Shown: positions 1 through 8,930, counted from the first letter of the stretch. The stretch is DNA of 64,000 nt from Aliarcobacter sp. (GCA_028689025.1 JAQTXA010000003.1:173081-237080); one strand, 5' to 3'. Translations and numbers: made by a program. The notes: generated by a model from the sequence alone, not told the origin.

Positions 1-1386
1 GTTGACAAACTAGATAAATATAAAGAAGATTTTTCAAAATATGAATTAGAGTTTGAAAAAATACAAGATACTTTTAAAGAACAAGATAAAAATGATTTAA
101 TCGATTTTTTTATTAGTGATATTCAAAAAAATGAAATAATTGCCACAAAACTTGCTCTTTTATTTGAAAGTGAACAAGAGATAGAAAAAGCATTTGATGC
201 AATTTATTTATTACAAGAGACTAAAATAGAAGTTATTGATGAATTTAATAAAAATTATCCAATTGAAAATGAATTAAGAAAAAAATTAGAACATGAAATA
301 AATGAACGAAAGAATTTTAATCTTTCTCAATTACTTGGGGATGTAAGATATTATAGTAAAGAGGTACTTTATCAAAAAAGAGATAAAGAAACATTTGATA
401 AATGGGTAGAAAAAATCGAGTTACTTAAACATAATTTTGACAATAGTGATACTGAAAAATATTTAGAAATTGTAAAAAAAGTTGGAGGTAGCGTTGTTAA
501 TATTAAAGATATTGAAGATTTAGAGTTTAATATAGGAAATAAAAGTCTTAATATTATTAATTTAAATAAAAAATATAGTTCTGAGATGGAAGCCAAAATA
601 GAAGAACTTTCAAGTAACTTTATTAATATTACATATTTTAGTATTTTATTACTTTTAGTTATTGTAATAAGTTTCTTAGCACTTTTAGCATACAAAGTTT
701 ATAAAAATGTTGGGTTGTCTGTAGATGAGATTGAAAGTAAAATTAAAGATGGTTTAATAGAGATTAAAAATCTAAATCATGAAATAGAAAATACACAAAA
801 AGAGGTTGTATTTACTATGGGTTCTATTGGTGAAAGTAGAAGCAAAGAGACAGGAAATCATGTAAAAAGAGTTGCAGAGTATTCTAAACTTTTAGCTTTG
901 TATTATGGTTTAGATGAAAATGAAGCAGAAATGCTAAAACAAGCAAGTCCAATGCATGATATAGGAAAAGTTGCAATCCCTGATGCTGTATTAAACAAAC
1001 CTGGAAGATTTGATGAAGCTGAGAGAAAAATTATGGATACCCATGCAGCATTGGGTTATGAGATGCTTAAACATTCAAATAGAACACTATTAAAAACAGC
1101 TGCAATTGTAGCTTATGAACACCATGAAAAATGGGATGGAAGTGGATATCCAAGAGGATTAAGTGGAGAAAATATTCATATTTATGGAAGAATTACAGCT
1201 CTAGCAGATGTTTTTGATGCATTAGGAAGTGATAGGGTTTATAAACAAGCTTGGGATGATGAAAAGATATTTAATCTTTTTAAAGAAGAGAGAGCTAAAC
1301 ATTTTGATCCAAAACTTGTAGATATTTTCTTTGAACATTTAGATAAGTTTTTAAGAATTAGAAATTCATTGAAAGATAAATTTTAA
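1..1386 (+). CDS. HD-GYP domain membrane protein (5' truncated by window edge)
   Basis: The reading frame is open from base 1 and ends with TAA at 1384-1386, so the start lies outside the window; 461 residues are visible. The first ~200 residues are highly charged and helical, probably an extracytoplasmic or coiled-coil sensor region. A membrane segment follows (about residues 205-232), then an HD-GYP domain with HDIGK, the HE-H pattern (YEHHEKWDGSGYP) and GYP. HD-GYP proteins hydrolyse cyclic di-GMP, acting from the cytoplasmic face. An ATG at 586 lies just before the membrane segment, but the unbroken frame upstream shows it is internal. The substrate is inferred from the family; no ligand can be read from the sequence. 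Confidence 0.88.
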   Translation, partial: VDKLDKYKEDFSKYELEFEKIQDTFKEQDKNDLIDFFISDIQKNEIIATKLALLFESEQEIEKAFDAIYLLQETKIEVIDEFNKNYPIENELRKKLEHEINERKNFNLSQLLGDVRYYSKEVLYQKRDKETFDKWVEKIELLKHNFDNSDTEKYLEIVKKVGGSVVNIKDIEDLEFNIGNKSLNIINLNKKYSSEMEAKIEELSSNFINITYFSILLLLVIVISFLALLAYKVYKNVGLSVDEIESKIKDGLIEIKNLNHEIENTQKEVVFTMGSIGESRSKETGNHVKRVAEYSKLLALYYGLDENEAEMLKQASPMHDIGKVAIPDAVLNKPGRFDEAERKIMDTHAALGYEMLKHSNRTLLKTAAIVAYEHHEKWDGSGYPRGLSGENIHIYGRITALADVFDALGSDRVYKQAWDDEKIFNLFKEERAKHFDPKLVDIFFEHLDKFLRIRNSLKDKF

Positions 1387-1431
1387 AGATTTTAATCTTG
1401 ATATAGTTAAATTAAGAGTTAAACCTATAAA

Positions 1432-2625
1432 TTATAATTGGATTTTAAAGGTATTAAACTCATTCTCATAAGAGTACTCTAGTTGATAATTATGTTTGTC
1501 AATAATCTTTTTCACAATACTTAAACCCAATCCAAAACCATCTCTTTGCGATAATTCTTGTGTGAATGGTTTTAAGTAATATTCTATCTCTTTTGATAGT
1601 TTTTTACCTTTGTTTGAAATCGATATTTCATCTTTATTTGCTTCAATAATTATTGGGTATGAAATAGCATATTTTAAAGCATTATCAATTAGATTTTTAA
1701 GTGCCACTGATAAGTAATATAAATCACCAGAGATCTTAAAATTATCAACTATGTTTACATCTATTTTTGATTCATCTTCTAAATATAGCTTTCCAAGTGA
1801 TTCTACTATTAAAGTTTCGGCACTAAAATTTGTAAGATTTAATTTTGTAAGATTTAATTTTTCAAGCTCTATTAACTCATTTGTTAAAATTTCCAAATCA
1901 GAAAAAATTTTCTTTAATAACTCTTTTTGCGAAAAATCATCTATTTTTTCAATGGCAAATTTACCTTTAGCAATTGGAGTTCTAAGTTCATGTCCAATGT
2001 CTCTTAAGAGTTCTTCTCTTGTTTTTATAGAGTTTTCAAGGGAAATAGCCATTTTATTAAATGTAGTTGCTAAAACTCCTATTTCATCTTTTGAAGTAAT
2101 ATCAATCCTAGTTGATAAGTCTCCATTTGCAAAATTTGAAAGTTGTTTGGTAATAGATTTTAAAGGAGATAGAAGTCTTAATATATATAAAAATATGAGG
2201 ATTAAAACAAAAATATCTACAAAAATAAGAATATTTAATATCAGTTTATCAACAATATTTTCTTCGTCAGGAGTTTCTAAAATATATTCTTCATCTAAAT
2301 ATTTTATTTTAATAAGAAATTCATCATCAAAAGATTTTTTTAAAATTAGGATATTCCCAAATGTTAGTTTATTATCATATAAAATTTCATAATCTTTTTC
2401 TTCTTTTTTATTTGTTTTGAATTCCAAATCATATTTTTTGAAAAGTTTATCTAATTGACTTTTGTTTTCAATATTTTCATATAATTCATTTGAGATTTTT
2501 ATGTACTTTTCTTCTATTAAGCTATCTACTCTTTTTGAATTGATACTATCAATCCAAAAACCAATAATTGACATAAGTATTAAACTGATAATAAATAAAA
2601 TTGATATTTTTTTAAAAATTGACAT
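1432..2625 (-). CDS. Sensor histidine kinase, ArsS-like
   Basis: A 397-residue membrane kinase. TM1 is at about 5-25 and TM2 at about 127-150, enclosing a ~100-residue periplasmic sensor region. A HAMP domain (about 151-203) leads to the phosphoacceptor box GHELRTP with His212, then an ATPase domain with an N box (LIDNALKY) and a GFGLGLSIV glycine box. The HELRTPIAKGK form is typical of ArsS-type kinases of Campylobacterota. It is the last gene of a seven-gene operon, 3 bp after its response regulator. Its stimulus is unknown; the cytochrome genes and CpxP-like protein upstream suggest a periplasmic redox, metal or envelope signal (inference). Confidence 0.92.
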   Translation of the reverse strand: MSIFKKISILFIISLILMSIIGFWIDSINSKRVDSLIEEKYIKISNELYENIENKSQLDKLFKKYDLEFKTNKKEEKDYEILYDNKLTFGNILILKKSFDDEFLIKIKYLDEEYILETPDEENIVDKLILNILIFVDIFVLILIFLYILRLLSPLKSITKQLSNFANGDLSTRIDITSKDEIGVLATTFNKMAISLENSIKTREELLRDIGHELRTPIAKGKFAIEKIDDFSQKELLKKIFSDLEILTNELIELEKLNLTKLNLTNFSAETLIVESLGKLYLEDESKIDVNIVDNFKISGDLYYLSVALKNLIDNALKYAISYPIIIEANKDEISISNKGKKLSKEIEYYLKPFTQELSQRDGFGLGLSIVKKIIDKHNYQLEYSYENEFNTFKIQL

Positions 2626-2628
2626 AAT

Positions 2629-3294
2629 TTATCCTACGAATTTATAACCGATACCCCAAACAGATTTTATATATTTAGGATTCTTTGAATCATCACCAAT
2701 TTTATATCGTATATTAGAAATATGCATATCTATTGTTCTGTTTTTTGTATTTTCATCCAATGAAGTGGCATTTAATATCTGCTCTCTAGATGATATTTTA
2801 TTTATATTATCAACTAAAAATATAAATATTTCAAATTCTATTCGTGTAAAATCTATTGGAAAATCATCTAAAATCACAGTTCGATTTTCTTTATCGATAA
2901 CAAAATCACCGATTGAGAGTTTATTTGAGAAATTCTTTTTTAAAATGTGTTCTATTCTTAAAACAAGTTCTCTTGGCTCATAAGGTTTTGCTAAATAATC
3001 ATCTGCCCCAAGCTCAAAACCATGAATTTTATTTCCTATATCACCACGAGCAGAAGAGATAATAATCGGAATATCTTTTATCTGTTTTAGTTTTTTGAAT
3101 AAGTCGAAACCATCAATATCGGGAAGCATTAAATCAAGGATTATTATTGCGTAGTCATTTTCATTTTTGAAGTTTTCTAGAGCATCTTTTGGATGAGAAA
3201 ATGCAGTACAACTAAAGTCATAATCTTGTAAATAGTCAACTATTAATTTTTGCATTTGTAAATCATCTTCGATTAATAAAACTTTTTTACTCAA
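2629..3294 (-). CDS. OmpR-family response regulator
   Basis: A receiver domain with the acidic pair Asp10-Asp11, phosphoacceptor Asp54 (in LDLMLPD) and the KP lysine is followed by an OmpR/PhoB winged helix. A longer frame from 3342 exists, but its extra 16 residues overlap the upstream CpxP-like gene. I place the start at TTG 3294, which has GAGGA about 9 nt upstream and gives the usual short N-terminus directly before KKVLLIEDD. It overlaps the preceding stop by a few bases, implying translational coupling. It forms a pair with the kinase 3 bp downstream and may autoregulate this operon (inference). Confidence 0.92.
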   Translation of the reverse strand: MSKKVLLIEDDLQMQKLIVDYLQDYDFSCTAFSHPKDALENFKNENDYAIIILDLMLPDIDGFDLFKKLKQIKDIPIIISSARGDIGNKIHGFELGADDYLAKPYEPRELVLRIEHILKKNFSNKLSIGDFVIDKENRTVILDDFPIDFTRIEFEIFIFLVDNINKISSREQILNATSLDENTKNRTIDMHISNIRYKIGDDSKNPKYIKSVWGIGYKFVG

Positions 3295-3673
3295 TTTCCC
3301 ATTCCTCAAGATATTTTGAAAATTTTTTTCTTTGTTTTTCATCTAAAATAGTATGTATATTTTTCATTTTTTCTATTTCTAAAAGAGATGCTTTTGTTTT
3401 AAAATCAATTAAAACATCAAAATACAACTTCTCATCAAAAATATTATTTTCTATTATATCTTTTAATTTATCTTCTTTAGCTTGTTTATATTCATAAAAA
3501 TCTTTATATTTACGTTTAGATTCAATTAAAACTTCTTTTATCTTTTCTAGTTGCTCAGAGTTTAAATTCAAATATTCAAGATTTTTATATGAATATCTGT
3601 TATGTTTGTCATCACTAGCATTTAGAAATAAGAAAAGACTACTTAAAAGTAGAAAGATTTTTAATATTTTCAT
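3287..3673 (-). CDS. CpxP/Spy-like small periplasmic protein
   Basis: A 128-residue secreted protein with an N-terminal signal peptide (hydrophobic LKIFLLLSSLFLFLNA), then an all-helical charged body including NLNSEQLEKIKEVL. That helix resembles the LTxxQ helices of Spy/CpxP and heavy-metal-resistance proteins. ATG 3673 is chosen with AAAGGA 10 nt upstream; a TTG two codons earlier is possible. The gene starts inside the 3' end of the cytochrome b gene. Members of this fold often restrain a cognate two-component kinase or sense metal; the position just before a response regulator/kinase pair fits such an accessory sensor role. Family assignment rests on size, signal and helix pattern only. 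Confidence 0.6.
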   Translation of the reverse strand: MKILKIFLLLSSLFLFLNASDDKHNRYSYKNLEYLNLNSEQLEKIKEVLIESKRKYKDFYEYKQAKEDKLKDIIENNIFDEKLYFDVLIDFKTKASLLEIEKMKNIHTILDEKQRKKFSKYLEEWEIE

Positions 3674-4757
3674 CTTCAATTAATCCTTTTTCAATATCTG
3701 TATGACAAGCTTTGCAGTTTGCTTTACTTTTTATTTTCTCATTATCAAAAAGCTCTTTAGGTATATCTTTATGGGTTTTTTCCCAATAATTTGTTTTACT
3801 CATAGCAATAATATCTTTATCACCAATAGAATTTAGAAATTTCCAACTATTTTCCATTGTCGAGGTTTCGGCACTATTTTTAAGTAAAAAAGCTAATATA
3901 TTTTTGTTTAACTCTTCGTCTAATGAAGCATCATCACCAAAGTGATTTTCTAAATCAGACATAATTAATTCCCAAGATTTTTTAGGTAAAAGATTTGGAG
4001 GATAAAGAGTGTGACATGATGCACACTCATTTACAAAAGCTTCATTTTGTGTTTGATAATCAATTGGCGTGTATATTGATGTAGTTAAAATATTATTTGG
4101 TTTGTAAAGATTAAAGCACAAAAAACCAATAAAAATTAAAAACATTATAGCTGCAAATGTTTTCTGATAGATATTTAACTTTATACTTACATTCTCTTGA
4201 GTAACTTTATAACCAGTAATTATAGAGTTAAGTGTTTCATCTTTTTTATGAAGTAATCTATCAACTAAAATACCTGAAATATGAGCTACTATCAAAGCTA
4301 TAAAAAGATTAGATAAAAATTCATGAATCTCTTTAAAAAGTTCCATCTCTTTAAAAAATGGAGTGTTTAAAAAGCCTAAAATTCCTTTTCCTTCTTGAAT
4401 ACCAAATGCAAAAATACCTGTTATTACAGTTAAAAAAGCTACAACTAACATTGCAATTAGAACATAGGATGCAAGTGGATTATGACCTATGTAATTTTGT
4501 TTATTTTCAAAAATATTTATTAAAAAATCTTTTGCTTTTTGAAGAGTTACTGGGAAATCTTTAAATAATGAATATTTTGGTCCAAGTAATCCCCAAAAAG
4601 CTCTAAAAACAAGAAGAATCAATATACTATATCCAACAACTACGTGGTAATCCAATAATCTATCTTCATCACCAGTTAAAAAAGCTAATAAAATAAATAG
4701 TACAAAAAGCCAATGAAAAACTCTAGTAGGTAGCGACCAAATATATGATTTTTCCAT
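3639..4757 (-). CDS. Cytochrome b561-type membrane protein fused to a dihaem cytochrome c domain
   Basis: 372 residues. The N-terminal ~220 residues form a four-helix cytochrome b561/Ni-Fe-hydrogenase-type b subunit, with candidate haem-b His ligands such as H15 in TRVFHW, H38 in LDYHVVVGY and later His residues near the helix ends. After a further membrane helix, the C-terminal ~140 residues carry two haem-c sites, CASCH (about 244) and CKACH (about 349). This part closely resembles the separate dihaem cytochrome encoded immediately upstream, including the YPPNLLPKKSW versus YQPGLLPANAW segment. It probably moves electrons between quinol and periplasmic cytochromes. SD AAAGG precedes the ATG. 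The fused second dihaem domain is notable. Confidence 0.87.
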   Translation of the reverse strand: MEKSYIWSLPTRVFHWLFVLFILLAFLTGDEDRLLDYHVVVGYSILILLVFRAFWGLLGPKYSLFKDFPVTLQKAKDFLINIFENKQNYIGHNPLASYVLIAMLVVAFLTVITGIFAFGIQEGKGILGFLNTPFFKEMELFKEIHEFLSNLFIALIVAHISGILVDRLLHKKDETLNSIITGYKVTQENVSIKLNIYQKTFAAIMFLIFIGFLCFNLYKPNNILTTSIYTPIDYQTQNEAFVNECASCHTLYPPNLLPKKSWELIMSDLENHFGDDASLDEELNKNILAFLLKNSAETSTMENSWKFLNSIGDKDIIAMSKTNYWEKTHKDIPKELFDNEKIKSKANCKACHTDIEKGLIEDENIKNLSTFK

Positions 4758-4768
4758 TAATTAACCTT

Positions 4769-5281
4769 TTAATCTTCCCATCTACCAAAGTTTGGGATTT
4801 TTATGTCTCTTTCACTATAGCTTCCTTTATCCGCTGTAGTATGACAAGCAATACAGTTAAACAATCCTTTAACTTCTGGTTGTGTAAGCATATTTTTTCT
4901 TATTCCATTATGTTTTTTAATCATATAAGGAGTTGTTGAAATTGAATCAGGAATTTGTCCAGCTGGAATACTTGAAACAATTCTATTACTTCTTTTATAT
5001 TGCATATTTTTTTCTGCACTATTATCATTTAAATATTTAGACAGTGTTTGAAAATCTTCAGGTGCTAAAGTAGCATCTGAATCAAAGTGTTTATCTAAAT
5101 TTGCCATCATTTTATTCCATGCATTTGCAGGAAGTAAGCCTGGTTGATAAGGGAAATGGCAAGAACCACACTCTTTTATGTATAATTGATTATTCACTGG
5201 TGCAACATCAGTTTTACCAGATGAATAAGAATCTGCAAATAAAGAGTTTATAACTATTGCTAAAAAAATTAAATATTTCAT
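4769..5281 (-). CDS. Periplasmic dihaem cytochrome c (DHC-like)
   Basis: 170 residues with a Sec signal peptide (cleavage near LFADS) and two haem-c motifs, CGSCH (38-42) and CIACH (143-147). The long spacing, GLLP segment and NDNSAE segment match the DHC family, partners of the oxygen-binding cytochrome SHP. It lies 10 bp after the SHP-like gene and 11 bp before the cytochrome b gene whose C-terminal domain is its paralogue. It probably relays electrons in the periplasm from the membrane cytochrome to the SHP-like protein. The electron-transfer order is inferred from known shp-dhc-cytb clusters. Confidence 0.88.
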   Translation of the reverse strand: MKYLIFLAIVINSLFADSYSSGKTDVAPVNNQLYIKECGSCHFPYQPGLLPANAWNKMMANLDKHFDSDATLAPEDFQTLSKYLNDNSAEKNMQYKRSNRIVSSIPAGQIPDSISTTPYMIKKHNGIRKNMLTQPEVKGLFNCIACHTTADKGSYSERDIKIPNFGRWED

Positions 5282-5291
5282 GATTTTGCCT

Positions 5292-5693
5292 TTATTTATT
5301 TATGATGTAAGTTGTTACATCACCTTTTTCAAGAGCAGTTCCTTCTCGATTGTAAACATCGTTGAAGTTTCTTTTCATCCATTTTTCAATCTCTTTAATA
5401 TCAGTAAATCTTTTTGGATTTGCTTTTGGTGAAAGTGGCTCAATTACTTTTCCTGTGAAAGTGTTTTCGCCACTATTATTTAGATTTATTGTATGACAAG
5501 TTGTACATGAAATCTCTTTACCTTTTTTACCAATATGTTTTGTAGTAAAAATTTCTTCCCCTCTTTTTGCATCAAAGCCACTAAATTTAGGATTTTCTTT
5601 TAAAACTTCTTGTTTCAAAGAGCTTAGATAATCATCAACAACAGCACCAAAACCTAAATTTAAAACTAGAGCCGTAATCACTAAAACTCTCAT
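5292..5693 (-). CDS. DUF1924 monohaem cytochrome, SHP-like
   Basis: 133 residues, signal peptide, one haem-c motif CTTCH (63-67). Downstream residues follow the DUF1924 pattern: GKVIEPLSP, NPKRFTD, EKWMKRNF and EKGD. Many DUF1924 proteins have a disulfide pair in the equivalent of RNF...NRE; both cysteines are replaced here (Phe and Gly). SHP-type cytochromes have an open or labile axial position and bind small ligands such as O2 or NO. First cytochrome gene of the operon, followed directly by the dihaem cytochrome and membrane cytochrome b, the same set seen around shp genes elsewhere. Ligand and physiological role are inferred. Confidence 0.82.
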   Translation of the reverse strand: MRVLVITALVLNLGFGAVVDDYLSSLKQEVLKENPKFSGFDAKRGEEIFTTKHIGKKGKEISCTTCHTINLNNSGENTFTGKVIEPLSPKANPKRFTDIKEIEKWMKRNFNDVYNREGTALEKGDVTTYIINK

Positions 5694-5702
5694 ATTAACT
5701 CC

Positions 5703-6200
5703 TTATTTTACTTCGTTAAATTTATCAAGAAAAATACTTGAAAATATCATAAATAAACCAATTAAAAAGGCACCTGTACTTATGTAAACGATTGTTTCTG
5801 TAAGAATATGACCATGGGCTGCATCTCTTCCTATTTGAGGTGCTAAATAAAACATTAAATACCAAGATAAAGGATAAAGTGTTCCTATTCCTATCATAGT
5901 TGAAGAAAAAGATTTTGCACTATCTTTCATTTTAGATACTAAAATAATCAGTAGTAATGCTAAAGAATAAGCAGCTATTCCTGCTGAATGGAAATGTGCT
6001 CTTTGTACATATCTCCAAATTTTATCTTTACTTTTTTCATCATGAACCTCTGGATTTGCTTTAATATTTTCAGAAATATAGTTTTTAAATACTTCTTCTT
6101 TTGCACCAAATGCAATTCCTAATCCAATACCAAATACTAATGATAATAAAGTTATTAAAAGTCCTATTTTTATAACTTTTAAGTCAAAATTCATACCCAT
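5703..6200 (-). CDS. Conserved multi-pass membrane protein of the cytochrome operon
   Basis: 165 residues with about four transmembrane helices (roughly 9-31, 72-92, 98-118 and 130-155) and a polar loop between the first two. His residues at membrane edges (RAHFHSAG, DAAHGH) could be functional, for instance as haem or metal ligands, but I do not recognise a named family. ATG 6200 has a good AGGAG at 7 nt; a second ATG two codons later is possible. It is the first gene of the operon, 9 bp before the SHP-like cytochrome, which suggests a link to its redox chain. Function unknown. Confidence 0.75.
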   Translation of the reverse strand: MGMNFDLKVIKIGLLITLLSLVFGIGLGIAFGAKEEVFKNYISENIKANPEVHDEKSKDKIWRYVQRAHFHSAGIAAYSLALLLIILVSKMKDSAKSFSSTMIGIGTLYPLSWYLMFYLAPQIGRDAAHGHILTETIVYISTGAFLIGLFMIFSSIFLDKFNEVK

Positions 6201-6288
6201 TTACACTCCTTTTTATTTTTATTAAGGAAGTATATGAGAATAGTTTAAAGTTCTAAGGTTAAATTTGTTTACAATTTCTTGACAAATA

Positions 6289-6648
6289 TTAAAAACTGTC
6301 AATAAAAACAATAGCCCAAGTGATAATGAAGATAAAAATACTTAAGAATACAATAGCACTACCTACATCCTTCGCTCGTCCTGCCATATCATGATGCTCT
6401 AATGTAACTAAATCAACAACTCTCTCAATTGCACTATTTATTGTTTCTGCTAAAATCATACCCATTAAAGTAATGAACATTAAAGCTTTGTTTGTAAGAG
6501 TAACATCGATGAATATTATTACAGGAAGTAAAATAATTGTAATAATTAACTCTATTTTAAAAGAAGTTTCTGTTTTGATTAAATCAATCAAACCCTTTAG
6601 TGCGTAAGAAGTATTTTTAAAAAAATTATATTTCGGTTGGTTTCTCAA
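6289..6648 (-). CDS. dgkA: Diacylglycerol kinase, DgkA family
   Basis: 119 residues, three membrane helices, with the family signature ETINSAIERVVDLVT and AGRAKDVGSA that forms the active site. DgkA phosphorylates diacylglycerol to phosphatidic acid in the inner membrane. TTG start with AAAGG upstream, overlapping the PAP2 gene by 23 bp, so translation is probably coupled. EptA-type enzymes release diacylglycerol when they take phosphoethanolamine from phosphatidylethanolamine, so this gene likely recycles that by-product; an eptC-dgkA pairing is known in Campylobacter. Confidence 0.93.
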   Translation of the reverse strand: MRNQPKYNFFKNTSYALKGLIDLIKTETSFKIELIITIILLPVIIFIDVTLTNKALMFITLMGMILAETINSAIERVVDLVTLEHHDMAGRAKDVGSAIVFLSIFIFIITWAIVFIDSF

Positions 6649-7333
6649 TATTTGGCCTTTGTTTAAATTGTGTGAATTTTACTATTATTAATATAATAAG
6701 CCAAGCCATTAGCATGGTAATTATAGTATGACTTAAAAAATGATCCCCTAAAAGCATCTTATATGTTCCCATACTCCAACCAATAATTAATGCACCAACT
6801 AAGGCTATTTTTTGATTTTTTGGAGTTTTAAAGAGGAAAAATAGAGCCATAAGTGCAAATCCACCACTAGCATGTCCTGCTGGCCAACATTTTACCTTTG
6901 ATTTTTGTACAAAATCTTTTGGGTAAGAGTCAAATACTCTTGTTTCAGGATAAGTTCCATTAAAAGTAACAATATTACATGGACAAGGAGTATTTGTAAC
7001 AGCCTTTAGTGAACCTATAATTAAAGGAACAAAAATAGCTGATAATAAAACAATGATTAAACCTTTTTTGTATTCTTGAACAAATATTTTTTTTCTTAAA
7101 AAAATTAGTGAGAATAGGATAGCTACTGCAAAAAGTATAAGTGAAGTTTTTAATCCATCATAAAGAAAGAATTTTAATATAGGTTCATTTTTATTTATTA
7201 TCCAATTTTTTGTTTCAAAATTGTAAAAAAAGTTTTGAACAAATATATCCAATTTAGTGAATTGGAAAAGTGCAATTACAGCAATTAATAAAAGAGCTGT
7301 AATTACTATTTGTTTATTCTGGTTTTTTAGCAT
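6626..7333 (-). CDS. PAP2-family membrane phosphatase, LpxE-like candidate
   Basis: 235 residues, about six helices. The PAP2 signature is present as a basic start (KSKVK), the PAGH box in WPAGHASGG, and the final GDHFLSH box with catalytic His. The large periplasmic loop CPCNIVTFNG plus VFDSYPKD is like lipid A and PgpB/LpxE-type phosphatases. It lies between the phosphoethanolamine transferase and DgkA with overlaps of 20 and 23 bp, so it probably removes a lipid A phosphate or a lipid phosphate generated in the same pathway. In Helicobacter, LpxE dephosphorylation precedes EptA addition. The exact substrate cannot be fixed from sequence. Confidence 0.85.
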   Translation of the reverse strand: MLKNQNKQIVITALLLIAVIALFQFTKLDIFVQNFFYNFETKNWIINKNEPILKFFLYDGLKTSLILFAVAILFSLIFLRKKIFVQEYKKGLIIVLLSAIFVPLIIGSLKAVTNTPCPCNIVTFNGTYPETRVFDSYPKDFVQKSKVKCWPAGHASGGFALMALFFLFKTPKNQKIALVGALIIGWSMGTYKMLLGDHFLSHTIITMLMAWLIILIIVKFTQFKQRPNIEKPTEI

Positions 7334-8930
7334 TATCTAAAATATCCATATCTTTTTTGTAAACTTCAGTTTCTACTTCAAATAAACCTAAAAGTGTATG
7401 AAAAAGATTATCTTGAGAAAAAGATTTATCTTTATAAGAGTTTAATTTTTCTGTATCAATCTCTTCATTAATCTCTCCTCCAAACCACATAAGTGAACCA
7501 ATATGTTTTTGTTCAACTGGTGCCATAAAATATGGAAGACCATGTAAGTAGATTCCATTTTCACCAAGGCTTTCTCCATGATCACTCATATAAAACATTG
7601 CTGTTTCATAACTATTTGAGTATGGTTTTAAGAAGTTTATTACTTTTGATAAGAAGTAATCAGTATATAAAATCGCATTATCATATGCATTACTTACTTC
7701 TTCTTGAGTACACTCTTCTAATTGATTTGATTTACAAACTGGTGTGAATTTTTCAAACTCTTTAGGATATCTTTTATAGTAAGCAGGTCCATGATTTCCC
7801 ATTTGGTGAAGAACTATTAAAATATCTTTTCCCTGATTTTTTTTGATATATTCATCAAGTCCAACCAACATTCCTTCATCTCTACATTCACCCTCACACA
7901 TAGTGTTTGTTGCACTAGTTCTATAATCTTCAAAATCAATTCTTAAAGCATTTCCTTTTGAATCAGAATTATTATCTCTCCATAAAACTTTAACTTCATT
8001 TGTATGATTTAATACATCTAATACATTTTCAGTTGAAATACCTTTTTTGTAATCATAATCAGCTTTGTCAAAAATTGAAAACATACATGGAACAGATTCC
8101 GCAGTAGAAGTTCCGCATGAATACATATTTGAAAAGTTTATAATATTCTCTTTTTTAAGAAGAGGATTAGTCTCTTTTTCATATCCATTTAATGAAAATC
8201 TATCAGCACGTGCTGCTTCACCAACAACCATAATTACAAGTTCTGATTTTTTAACTTTTTCATTAATTTCATTATTAGATATTTTTGCATCTTTCCCTAT
8301 CTCTTTCACAACAAGAGGACCACTATGCATAGTTTTATTTACATAATTACCAATGCTATACATCCAATAAATTGGGTTTACATGGTATCTTAAAGGTTTA
8401 TGTTCTCTAAAAAATGAAGTATAAAATTTACTAAAACTAAATAAAATAATTAATATAACTACCAATGATAAAAGTAAAGTTTTTAATTTAGCGAAAAATT
8501 CTTGTTTAAATGGCTTATACTCTATATTTAATTTATATATAAAATAAGAAGGAAGAATTGCTAGAAAAAAAACATATCCAACTAATTTAAGACTAAACAA
8601 ATCTGATGATTCACTAAGATTAGTCTGTAAAGTGTTTCTAATCATACTATCATCAATAACTATATGGTAGGTATCCATAAAGTAAGCAGTAAATGCAGAC
8701 ATTACTAGAGTCACAATAAGAATTGGTTTTGTTGTATATTTTGAACCTAGAAGTGAAAATAAAAATATTATAAAACTAATTAATAGTATTGCTATAGAAA
8801 TGATATAAATAATATTCATTCCCTCAAAAGAGTAAGTACTTACTACATTTCTAAAAAAAGAGAAATTGTAAAATAGTGCAAAAAATATGGCACTTAGAAT
8901 AATTAATTTATATTGTGAGAATTGTTTCAA
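7314..8930 (-). CDS. eptA: Lipid A phosphoethanolamine transferase (EptA/EptC family)
   Basis: 538 residues: five N-terminal membrane helices (about the first 170 residues), then a periplasmic sulfatase-fold domain. Visible catalytic features are GEAARAD with metal ligand Glu238, SCGTSTAESVPCMF with nucleophile Thr near 276, and DHGESLGENG and HGLPY for zinc binding. It moves phosphoethanolamine from phosphatidylethanolamine onto lipid A (or, in Campylobacter EptC, also flagellar and glycan targets), which lowers sensitivity to cationic peptides. TTG start with AAAAAGG at 6 nt. First gene of the operon with the PAP2 phosphatase and dgkA. EptA versus EptC target range is not decidable here. 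Confidence 0.93.
   Translation of the reverse strand: MKQFSQYKLIILSAIFFALFYNFSFFRNVVSTYSFEGMNIIYIISIAILLISFIIFLFSLLGSKYTTKPILIVTLVMSAFTAYFMDTYHIVIDDSMIRNTLQTNLSESSDLFSLKLVGYVFFLAILPSYFIYKLNIEYKPFKQEFFAKLKTLLLSLVVILIILFSFSKFYTSFFREHKPLRYHVNPIYWMYSIGNYVNKTMHSGPLVVKEIGKDAKISNNEINEKVKKSELVIMVVGEAARADRFSLNGYEKETNPLLKKENIINFSNMYSCGTSTAESVPCMFSIFDKADYDYKKGISTENVLDVLNHTNEVKVLWRDNNSDSKGNALRIDFEDYRTSATNTMCEGECRDEGMLVGLDEYIKKNQGKDILIVLHQMGNHGPAYYKRYPKEFEKFTPVCKSNQLEECTQEEVSNAYDNAILYTDYFLSKVINFLKPYSNSYETAMFYMSDHGESLGENGIYLHGLPYFMAPVEQKHIGSLMWFGGEINEEIDTEKLNSYKDKSFSQDNLFHTLLGLFEVETEVYKKDMDILDNAKKPE

Noticed and set aside
1751..2392. 213-codon frame on the plus strand inside the sensor kinase gene
   Set aside because: It is antisense to the kinase, which has complete HisKA/ATPase motifs; the antisense product is Ser/Phe-rich with no motif.
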